From contig CM055097.1 in NCBI GenBank assembly GCA_029204225.1, positions 3,256,620 through 3,320,619 of the forward strand: a stretch of 64,000 nucleotides of DNA. Direction: 5' to 3'. Within the stretch, counting starts at the first letter, position 1, and each line of letters begins with the position of its first letter. The position numbers and the translations under genes were made by a program. The DNA is from Diphasiastrum complanatum. Its lineage: Eukaryota > Streptophyta > Lycopodiopsida > Lycopodiales > Lycopodiaceae. Positions 55,393 through 64,000 of this stretch are shown here, in pieces. The notes beneath the pieces are model-generated. The model worked only from the letters and a program-made list of their open reading frames with translations. It did not search any database and was not told the origin of the DNA.

Positions 55393-56570
55393 CTTTACAA
55401 ATTTAGATCAAATTGATAATGAGATTGGATATAGATTTTTCCAAAAAACTATCTCAGATTAGATCTGCTAGCTCTATTCCACTTTTCAAGAATCTGATTC
55501 TATATGATGAAAAAACTTTCTGAAATTTGATCAATCGATACTTCTCAAAAATGATAAATCTCTCAGAATCCAATTCAGGATATATCAGATTTGATCCAAA
55601 TTCTGACAGAGACTTGAAACTAAAAATAGGACTGGCGAAGGTTCTCTAGGCGAAGGTTCAACAGTGTTATTTTTTGAGAAAAAAACTCTCTAAACACTTT
55701 TCTGGCAATTTCTTGGAAAACAACCTTCGTCGACTTCTCAGATGGAAGATCTAGCACAGATAAAACTATGGAAAACCGAACGAAAGTTTCTGACACAAGG
55801 AAATACAGTTTCTGTAATCTGGCGAGGGTAAAAATCAAGATTTTTTGTAATCTGATCAAGAAGAATCTTCGTTAAACTCAAAAATAGTATTTTTCTATAA
55901 ATAGAATGTTCTGAAAACTCAGCGAAGGCAAAGGATCAAGAGTAATAGTGGTAATTTTGCAAAAAAGTGACTTTTTTGACAAAAATATGACAATATGACA
56001 ACTGATCCTTTGAAACCTTTTCTATTTTTGATATTATTCTTCGTCGATCTGGCAGTAGATAGATCTGAATCACATCTAAGCACAATGAATTGTGCGAAGG
56101 TTCTTTTTCTGTATATTTTAGGGTTTTGATAATTTTTTATGTTTTTTGTTGGTTTTTCTGATGTTTTTGGAAATCTGCTGAGATTTAATCTTCGCCCTTC
56201 AAACTGAAGGTTTTGTAAACAAAACCAAAAGTGTCTGCAACACGGCGAAGGTTTCCTAAAAGAGGGTAAAAAGTTCTGAGCTCTGATGGCGCCTTTTGTC
56301 TATTTTTGACCAAATTTGACAGATTTGACCGATTTTTGTTATTTTCTCTAATATCTCAGATCCAAATGGATCTTACGATTGGTGATCTGAATAGCTTTCC
56401 CTGTTTAATAATCAGATTATATTTCAAACAAGAAAATCCACTCAAATCAAGCAAAATCAATCCCAAACTAACCCTAAAATGCAGATTTAACACTATTCAT
56501 GCCACGACAAGATGTCTGTTGCAAGCTAACCATCAACCAAATATGCTGCAAACTGAAAAATTGGCGTAGC
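55393..56570 (-). other. Leader of Gypsy R2
   Basis: About 1.2 kb of noncoding sequence with repeated GCGAAGGTT motifs in both orientations. The matching part in L is truncated after about 660 bp. Confidence 0.75.
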
Positions 56571-56588
56571 TCCCTGGCATCGGTGCCA
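56571..56588 (-). other. Primer-binding site of Gypsy R2 (mutated)
   Basis: TGGCACCGATGCCAGGGA on the - strand, three differences from the R1 site, four bases from the LTR. Confidence 0.85.
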
Positions 56589-56592
56589 AAAT

Positions 56593-57351
56593 TGTAGTGG
56601 GTTTCTTTCCTTGCCTAACCTGAATCCGAGATCTAGTCAATCTAGCATCAAAGAGACGGAGTTAGTTGTCACGCGTAGGTTTGTTCCCATGAGAGCGATA
56701 GTATAGTTCAGATTTCAACATAAATGGAGGATCTACCACTACATCCATTAACACTAAGCATTAACACTACATCCATTAACCCTACTTCCATTAACCCTAA
56801 ATCCACAACAATGATAGAAACTTACTCTTCTCTCTTTCCCTTTCTCTCTCACAAAAAGCATAAGAAATACCAATCCCAATAATGATCAGATCCAACAATT
56901 AGCAAAATCCAAAGAAAGCATGAGAAATGGAGGAAAAGAGAGGAAGAGCAAGGACATTCATCAATCCATTTCTAAAGAGAACCAATCTGCTTTATTGAAA
57001 TGAGGAAATGAACATCAGGAGCAACTCAAGTTGGTCTCTTTTTATAGTAGAGAGGAGGACCCTGGCCTTTGAATCCTATTGGTCTAGTCTTGCCTCTCTT
57101 TCTATTCAAATTTAAAAAAGTGTGGGAACCATCAAAATTGGAGGGAAACCCAAATTTATTCACTAACTTGACATTTAGGCCCTGCGACATTAAAAGTCCC
57201 GCAAGAAGGCCTAAAGTCCTTTATTAACTTTTAACTAATAAATCAAATACCTATGTGATCATCGGGTTGGACTTACACACGCAGGGTGCCAAATCCCTCT
57301 CACTTATTAACTAGGGTTCGGGTTGCCTTGGGATCCGCAAACCCTCCAACA
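56593..57351 (-). repeat. 5' LTR of Gypsy R2
   Basis: 759 bp, TGTTGGAGGG at 57351 to CCACTACA at 56593 on the - strand. AATGG (57352-57356) is the complement of the CCATT before the L LTR, showing a shared insertion event. Confidence 0.95.
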
Positions 57352-57726
57352 AATGGATATGTTGATTCACTAAGCATGGAATACAGTAGTACATATGAAA
57401 CATCATTTACAAACTGTATTTTAGACAATGGTATTGGGTGCGAATCACATTACCTCAAGTATTCGTAAGGTAACCAGAGTGTCGGAGAGTCCAACTAGTC
57501 ATGAATGTCGCTTTCTTCCCAATCGCACTTCCTTTGCCGTTTTCCACTGGCTTAGCCATAGGTGGTTGGATAGATGATGATATCAGAGGAACGACAATTG
57601 CATAATGTTGTCACAGGTCACTGTGAAAAATCTCGTTTGCAAATCAATGGACAACAGCTGCAGTGATGGCCAGACAGGGTGGAAACACTTCTCTTTGGCA
57701 CTGAAATTTTCTAAAAGTGATCTCTT
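57352..57726. other. Unassigned flank (right arm)
   Basis: Inverted copy of 29404-29775. No gene recognised. Confidence 0.5.
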
Positions 57727-58851
57727 TGTTAGCGAAGGATAGGCAGGTCACAAGTAGCAGGCAGGTCGCAGGTCTGTGAGCTGTCTTTTCTTCTGTAGAC
57801 AACGATGAAATGCCACAAATAGGTAGGATAGATCATAGTTCACAGGCCACGGGCAGCAGGCAGGGTGGCCACAGGTAGACAGCCCATAGGTGGCCGCAGA
57901 CAGTAGGCTAGGTAGGTAGAGAAGGCAGGTCACAGGTAGAACAAGGCCTGCAAACTGGCCACATGTACAGTAAGTGGCAGGCCCAAAGACAGCAGGCAGG
58001 CCGGAAAAAATGAGCAGGCCGCAAGTATGTGAGCAGGCTAAAAAAAAGTAGCTAGGAGATCGTAGGGCCTATGGCAGGTAGATAGATACACGGACAACAA
58101 ATGACAATAGGTTCTCAGAGAGCTCGCTGTTGGGCAGGCGGGGTTGAGCTCCAAACGAGTTTTAGATCCACATGTGTAGAGGTAGTTGTAGTGGAATAAT
58201 CTGAATTTCAGTCGCTGGTGAATATGTCTTGGCTTAACTCTTTGGAAGCTTGTAGATGAAGCAACTATTGCTGTCGCAGTGGTTAACCTTGATCACACCC
58301 ACATGACAAGCAAACCAAACATCCCTTTTGTACACCCTAGAAGCCCAAAATGTCAATGGCTAGTGGGCCTACCTCCCAAATTTTTTAGCCGCCAAGTTAG
58401 TTTGGCATTTATTATCCAAATTTTGGGTGAGGCTCTTTTTCAACCCCTATTTCTAGTAGGCAGCCTTCATTTTTCTCTGGGTACCTTTGTTTTTGGCCTT
58501 TCTTCGATTTTTCAAGGGCCATGCACCTACTGCTCATTTATCTGGATTTTTGGCCAGTTGGGTAACCACTTGGCCCACACGTTTTGTTAATTGCCCATAA
58601 ATTGTCCAAACTTTGTCGTTAGGGTTTCTATGACTCCTTGACACTGAATTCATATTTTTCGGTCCCATTTTTACCTGAAACCTTTCTTTCTTGGTTTTTT
58701 CTTTTGTGGTTGACTTTTTCGGCATTCATGACTAGGGCTCCCACGACAACACGGTTTCGTTGAGTGATCATATTACATGCCGGTTTTTCAGTTATTGCGA
58801 ACTTAAGCTTCAATATTAGCCCGATTTTTCGTGCGAGAATATCGGCTAACA
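57727..58851. repeat. LTR-like repeat with TGTTAGC...GCTAACA ends (right arm, internally deleted)
   Basis: Starts TGTTAGCGAAGG and ends TCGGCTAACA. Compared with the left arm it lacks about 1 kb: GTACAAAAGG joins directly to the complement of GATGTTTGGTTTGC near 58325. It contains the CTGC minisatellite at about 57735-58110. Confidence 0.55.
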
Positions 58852-59397
58852 GTCCTCACAAGATCCAGGAGAAGATTACCCTTTCAAGGGTGATCTCATT
58901 ACTCCAACAAGAGGAGGCCAGAAGATTTGCAACCCCCTCAAGCACAGGGTCAGATCCTCAAGCTCTATATTCCAGAAATTAGAAGTTCAGATCAAAAAAG
59001 AAGAGCACTAGACATGAGATCAAGAACTGCAGAACTTTAAAATTCAATAATGAGAAGAAGAAGCAATTCCAACAAGAAAATTCTGCCTCAACCAGTTTTT
59101 CGATATAAGAAAAAGAAGAAGAAGATGAAGCATCTTTTATGACCAAGGTCGAAGAACAACAAGATATTGATTCCTAGTATCTCGATTCTGGAGCAACTCA
59201 ACACATGACTCACCATCAAGATTGGTTCAAAGATTATGAATCTTTCACCCATTCTCGAGTTGTGCAACTTGGAGACAACTCATCACATTCGATTCAAGGT
59301 GAAGGAACAATTAGAATCGAATTTTAGAAAGGTGAAGTCAACTTGCTGTCTAACGTTCTCCACGTTCCAAATTTGACCGTTTGTTCTTGCTTGATTA
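58852..59397 (+). pseudogene. Old Copia gag C-terminus and protease fragment (uninterrupted)
   Basis: Reads IQEKITLSRVISLLQQEEA, a basic linker, a glutamate run (EEDEASFMTKVEEQQDID), one stop, then YLDSGATQHMT (aspartic protease motif DSGA), WFKDYESF, VVQLGDNSSH and NLLSNVLHVPNLT. It ends near 59397. It carries the empty target site ACTCA (59208-59212) of the Copia found in the left arm. Confidence 0.85.
59208..59212. other. Empty insertion site of the young Copia
   Basis: ACTCA, the complement of TGAGT, occurs once here, and the flanks on both sides continue exactly as in the left arm on either side of the Copia. Confidence 0.9.
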
Positions 59398-59640
59398 AAT
59401 CGAAATCGCCAATCTAGATCAATATTTGAATGTTGTTTTGTAATAGATTGATTTGTAGATCCATTTAGGGTCCTAATTACTAGCTTTTTAACATTTCCTA
59501 TTATGTAAGATTTTATTTTCTCCTAGAAAAGGGTCTTTTATTTTCCAAGAAACAAAATTAAATGGCTTATCCTAGAAATCCTCATCAAATCCTTTAGTTG
59601 AAAAAGTCACAATTTTTTTTGGCACTTGCATAATATGCAA
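59398..59640. other. Unassigned AT-rich spacer (right arm)
   Basis: Inverted copy of 20641-20835. No domain recognised. Confidence 0.4.
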
Positions 59641-59955
59641 GGAAAGGCTCGAGGGCCTATGGCCTTTCCCTGGCCAAAAAGCCTTGCCCAAGGTTGTAGT
59701 AACCAAATCTGTAGGCAGTAGGCATAGTGGCCGGCCAATCTAATGATATCATCTTTTTGGTGTGCGGCAACAACTGAGAACCTACATAAGCTCTCGTAGG
59801 AATCTTTGTAGTTTTCAAAACTACCTGGGATGAGTGGCCATGTGAATATGAGGGCTGAACTTGTGGATGGTCGTAGCTCAAAAACCTAGACATCTAGAGG
59901 AAACTCCATGGGCGGTAGATATAAATTGTAAGCATCGAAGTTTTTGTAGAATAGA
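59640..59955 (-). pseudogene. Coiled-coil ORF fragment of a Tat-type element (right arm)
   Basis: Inverted copy of 20258-20580, the tryptophan-rich end of the ORF (HYAYCLQNWLLQPWARLF). The coiled-coil part is missing because homology ends at 59955. Confidence 0.5.
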
Positions 59956-60866
59956 TAGGTAGGTTGCTAAAGTCGTATACCACTCAGGAATTGTGTCAAC
60001 GTCTACCCTCAAAAGTTCTCTTAAGTGACCAGTCTCCCACTCATCATCTGTTTCAATAACCCCATCCAGCTCGCAAATACAATTGTTTAACGCTTGCAGT
60101 TTAGGTGGCTTGCTTTGGAGGGTGTAGTAGAACTCCTGAAGGGAGATTATCCACTTCATTAAGCGCTCAGGAGGTTCTAGTTTATTTATCATCAAGGTGA
60201 CTGCAGTACTCTTGGTAAAGAAAGTCACTTTCCGATGCAATAGGTAATGCCTTAGTTTGGCGGCTATCCCCAAACAAATTTTCTTAGCCTTATTATAATT
60301 AAATTTAGTTTTGTTTAGTTAGTTTTCTCCCTATAAAAATAATAGGGTGATATTTTTTATCCCAAATCTGGGCTAGACAACAGTTTCTGCACGTGTCCGT
60401 GGTACTTGTGAAAAGGAAGAACTCCCTGTCATACATAGGTGGTTTCAATATTGGAGCGTTAGCCAAAGCTACTTTCAATTCTTGAAAAGTCTTTCCAGAT
60501 GCCTCAGGTCCACTCCACGTTGGTTTTCAATAAGCCAATCATCTAATAAGTACACGTGGCATAGGCCATGACATATCTTTTGTAATAACTGCTCGAGCCT
60601 AAGAAGGTCTAAAGTTGGGACACCGTAGTTGGTGCCATCATGGCTAGGAGCATAGCTAATTTTTCCGGGTCAGTTGCCATGTCGTACTTACTTATGACAT
60701 GTCCTAACAGTACCCCGTAAGAAATTCCGAATAGGCACTTGTTAGTGTTCAAGGCTATACAAGTTACTGCGCACTTCTGAAAACACTTCTCTAGCATGGT
60801 GAGATGTTCTGTGATGGTGGGTGCCCCACAGAGGTCATCTATAAAAAAAAATTTCATTAACGACAC
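59956..60866 (-). pseudogene. Gypsy RT C-terminus and RNase H remnant (Tat-like)
   Basis: On the - strand it starts at MSLMKFFFIDDLCGAP (RT catalytic box FIDD), then CIALNTNKCLFGISYGVLLG and HVISKYDMATDPEK. After a frame change come FQELKVALANAPILKPPMY, FIGRKLTKQN, KLRHYLLHRKVTFF, and RLMKWIISLQEFYYTLQ. Stops and frame changes are frequent, and the first RNase H aspartate region is degraded (FTSTTDT). With the aRNH at 18988 it would make the dual RNase H of a Tat element. Confidence 0.75.
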
Positions 60867-63035
60867 CTCTAAGATGGAAGTGACGGTTTGGGTGGAGCTC
60901 CCATCATATTTGGTGCATCAATCCGTGGAACCTATCCACTTTGGGAGGAGGCTAATCTGACTTCTCACTCATGGTGCTCTAGCAGAAATTCAATACTTAG
61001 GCGATGGATGGTGGATGATGAGTGTGATATCCTACTCTTGCTTATCTATGGCTCCCTACCAGGTTATATCCAAGGCAATCCCTACTGAATATACCTAAGG
61101 CTTCTCCCAACTAGACGAGGTAGGAATATGTGACCAAGATGTTGATGGTAATTGTGAATATGTACAGGCCTAAGTATAAAGATATCTCACTGTTTCACTT
61201 TTGGCGGTGACAGATCTCATTTTCACACTTGGATTGATGATGCTAAATTTTCAAGTTTTGATCTTTCGAGAGGTATTGGGGTATGACTCTGCTAGTTTTA
61301 GCTCTGGAGAATTCGCACACAAGTGAAGAGGGTCACACAAAGGTGAAGCTTGCCAAAACGAGTACCGTGCGAGTACTATTTGAGAAAAGATCAAGAATTT
61401 GTATCGTTAGATAATTTGGAGGAGGTTGCTATGTTTCTCTCACCTTCTTTGGACTTTCCTGATATTTCTAGAGCATCTAGTCCTTAGGGCAAAAGTACCT
61501 CCAACCTCTTCGCACAGGCCAATTTTGATCATTTTAAGGGGGCCTTTTTCGATTTCTTGGTCAAGATATGTAAGTAGAGTATTCGCACATGTGTTAAAGT
61601 TTTCGCTGGGAATCTATGTGAATACTTACCAATGAGTGGGATGGATTACTTGAGGGCTTGGTGTGAGTGATGGGTTGCTGATTTTTTTAGCCATTGTATC
61701 TTTCTGGCATGTTTTTACAGACTTTCGGTTCAATTTTCTCTCAACTGAACCATTAACATTCAATCACACCATTCACATTCTAGAAACTTTAATTTTCTTC
61801 ATTTTCTTTTTTTACACCATTTAGATCGGACACGCGTAACGTAGAGAAAACTGCGTCAACATGCTTGGCTCTGATTTTTGCTACAAGGTTCATGACTATA
61901 GTTTCCACGCAACGGCTACCTAATGGCACATTGAGATAAGACTCACACTTTTCACAATCAGTTTATCTTCATGATGCCATTTTTTTGTACGTTGTCTTCT
62001 TTCAGTTGGAATAGAGTGTGGTATGTAGCCATAAACAGTTTTGGTTTGAAGAAGGGTTTATGAAGTATTTTTGTTGATTTTGAGTTTTAAGAATTGATCA
62101 TACTTTCTTAAAACAATAAAACCATCATTGTTGGGTGTGTATTATGTTTGAGTCCATCGTTCCTAGGGTGATTGAATCGTACATTCGCATTCCTTTAACC
62201 GAGTAATTAGTTTTGATATCAATACTGAAGCATTTGGCACTATCACGAGTACGAAAATTGGATTGAGATTATAGCTAGGCTGTGAAAAATATGAGTGATT
62301 TACCTATTTGTTGTTGTTTTCAATGTATGAAACGGGAAAAAATTTGGGCCACGTGTTGTTAACGTCGCATTGGAGTACATGTGTTAGGGAAGAGTAAGAA
62401 AAGGATTTTTTCACAATTTGATGTTTTACTAAGTCGTCTGGCATATTTTCCGGTTGGTAAAATGACTATACAGAATCGTCAAGTTGTAAAACATTTTTTC
62501 GGATTTCGTCAATTCTGAAACGTATCAATTGAACCCGACCTCTGTGAAACACCAGAGCGGGCAGTCCACCATCTGCGGTTGAAATACACCGCCTTGGTTA
62601 AGCGTCACACCACTAGTCACAGCCGCCATCGGTACTGTCTAGTGAAATACCTAGACCCGACACTCAACAAAAATACCACTGCTTATCAAACAAAGTGGTG
62701 TGTATAACTTGCACCCCACGAGCACATCATAGGCAATAAATCGGTTTTAAGCCCATGTAAGATTTTTACTAACTGTAAGCCGAATTCAATGGGGAAAGAG
62801 ACATTAGCAAGATCCTAATGCGAATTAGTGATCAGAAGTTTTATGGAATCGTAACCCTAGAAAACTAGTGAATCATTGCACCAAAATTGACAGCAGCCCT
62901 CCTTGCACCGTATCTCTGAGAGCCTAGAAAACCCTCATCGGTTGGGGAGCACGGGGAAATAGAGAAGGTCATCAGGGTTGGAAGTGGCAAATCCTCTATT
63001 GCTCACATAGGGCCGAACCGCCATTAGAGGTGGGG
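60867..63035. other. About 2.2 kb without recognisable features
   Basis: No long open frame with a family signature and no LTR pair. Composition changes near 62520, where a more GC-rich stretch follows. Nature unknown. Confidence 0.5.
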
Positions 63036-64000
63036 CCCCTTGACCCTTTGAGGTCAGGACGTGTGTTATTTGCAAGATACATCAGTGATCCGATCAACTT
63101 CTTGTATGGTGTATGCTGCATCAATTCTCTTTCTTCTTCAGTCTTTGAACAATCTTCATTCATCAATACTGTTCTTGCAAGCATTGGAGTATTCACTCCT
63201 TTGCAATTCAACATCTCGAAGTCCTCTAGGATTTTCTGGGTATATCTGGACTGATGAAGGTACAATTTACCTCCCTCATAGTCCCTATCAATTTGTAAGC
63301 CAAGATAATATATGGCTTCTCCCAAGTCTGCAATCTCGAAATGTTTCGAGATGTCATACTTCACCTCATCAATAACTTCTTCACTTTTGCAGAGTTTTAG
63401 AGTGTCGTCCACATATACAACTACAATGATGATCTTCCCATCTGTAATTCTTACATAAACATTGGAATCAACCATTAGTAGCTTAAATCCTAAGGATTTC
63501 AGGGCTTGATCTTTCTTCTTATACCATTGTCGCACTGATTGCTTTAAACTGTAGATACTCATGTGCATTCTGCATGCATAAGTAGGAAGTGAGTTCAAAA
63601 TGTAGCCTGGAGGTTGATCCATATAGACTTCTTCATCTAGCTCGCCATGCAAGAACACTGTCTTTTCGTCCATGATGTGAATCCTGAGATCATAAGCAAC
63701 TGCATATGCAAACAATAAACGTAGGGACGAATGTTTTATGACAGGAGATAAGGTCTCAGCATAGTCAATACCATATCTCTGAGAAAACCCCTTCGCTACA
63801 AGTCTTCCTTTATACTTAGAAATATCTCCATTCGATCCATACTTCAGCTTGTATACCCACTTGCATTTTACAATCTTTCGCTTATCTAGTAATGGCTGCA
63901 ATGTCCATACCCGATTCTTCCTCATGGATTCCATCTCCTCATTCATGGCTTGGATCCATTTGTCCTTCTCTGGACATTCAATTGCTTCCTTGAATGTCTC
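63036..64000 (-). pseudogene. Copia reverse transcriptase fragment, runs off the window
   Basis: An open frame from the window edge: W.Q.AMNEEMESM, KWVYKLKYGSNGDISKYKGR, LVAKGFSQRYGIDYAET, VFLHGELDEEVYMDQPPGY, SIYSLKQSVRQWYKK, the catalytic VVYVDDTL, ADLGEAIYYLGLQI, YTQKILEDFEMLNCK and LIGSLMYLANNTRPDL. It stops short there at about 63036, before the RNase H, and unrelated sequence follows, so it is a truncated copy. Several usually fixed positions are changed (MDEKTVFLHG for MDVKTAFLNG). It is not closely related to the Copia at 21-27 kb. Confidence 0.9.

Larger units (their letters stand above)
52053..57351 (-). mobile_element. Gypsy element R2 (Athila-like), - strand, truncated in pol
   Basis: Reading downward: 5' LTR 57351-56593, primer site, leader, complete gag, protease, linker and the first codons of pol, ending at about 52053 (QYQALCLLLI). 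It shares the CCATT/AATGG outer flank and the gag TGA at 54526-54528 with copy L, and is L's partner in the inverted duplication. Confidence 0.9.
42156..59955 (-). repeat. Right arm of giant imperfect palindrome
   Basis: Inverted counterpart of 20258-39883. The inner end (42156) lies within ORF3 and the outer end (59955) in the Tat coiled-coil ORF. Within it, 43142-52052 is a patchwork (Gypsy R1 body, Tat-like debris) that pairs with L only in part. Confidence 0.8.

Noticed and set aside
20258-59955. Assembly fold-back artefact as the cause of the palindrome
   Set aside because: The arms differ by scattered substitutions, by a Copia with a clean target duplication in one arm, and by several private deletions.
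1-64000. CRISPR arrays, bacterial-type operons or rRNA/tRNA genes
   Set aside because: No evenly spaced short repeats with unique spacers, no Shine-Dalgarno-led gene runs, and no rRNA or tRNA sequence recognised. The repeats present are eukaryotic mini- and microsatellites.

Overview
This window reads as nuclear DNA from a land plant with a large, repeat-rich genome. It holds one host gene with canonical GT-AG introns of up to about 3.2 kb. The rest is mostly LTR retrotransposons of plant Copia, Athila-like Gypsy and Tat-like Gypsy types. I see no bacterial operons, ribosomal RNA, tRNA or CRISPR. Exact lineage (fern, lycophyte, gymnosperm or other) cannot be settled from sequence alone.

Layout. 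1-2029: 3' end of an old Copia element with a complete LTR (984-2029) that carries internal tandem repeats. 2330-2600: a minisatellite. 2738-12948: a six-exon DNA-3-methyladenine glycosylase (MAG/AAG) gene on the + strand. Its splice sites and motifs are intact, but five single-base frame breaks lie in the conserved coding sequence, so it looks like a recent pseudogene or an indel-damaged consensus. 13.2-14.9 kb: a diverged tandem duplication. 14.9-18.9 kb: nothing recognised. 18988-20640: fragments of a Tat-type Gypsy (archaeal-type RNase H and a coiled-coil ORF).

20.26-59.96 kb is the main structure: a very large imperfect palindrome made of nested retrotransposons. Left arm, reading outside to inside: Tat ORF fragment, old Copia gag-protease fragment, a repeat with TGTTAGC...GCTAACA ends, then an Athila-like Gypsy (copy L, + strand, 29776-39883). 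Right arm, inverted: the same flank (59955-57352) and the same Gypsy start (copy R2, - strand, 57351-52053). Between them sits a third Gypsy copy (R1, - strand, 49951-39885), separated from R2 by Tat-gag-like debris (49952-52010). A Copia element with LTRs differing at about 8 positions and a perfect 5-bp TGAGT target duplication (21001-26902) lies only in the left arm. The right arm holds the matching empty site (59208-59212), so this insertion came after the inverted duplication.

60.0-60.9 kb: Tat-type RT/RNase H remnant (-). 60.9-63.0 kb: nothing recognised. 63036-64000: Copia reverse transcriptase fragment (-), running off the window.

No gene set works together as a pathway here. The window is a record of insertion, internal deletion, templated repair and inverted duplication. 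The three Gypsy copies share an uncharacterised ORF3 downstream of pol (seen in L and R1), several gag zinc knuckles, and a dispersed GCGAAGGTT-like motif in their noncoding ends.
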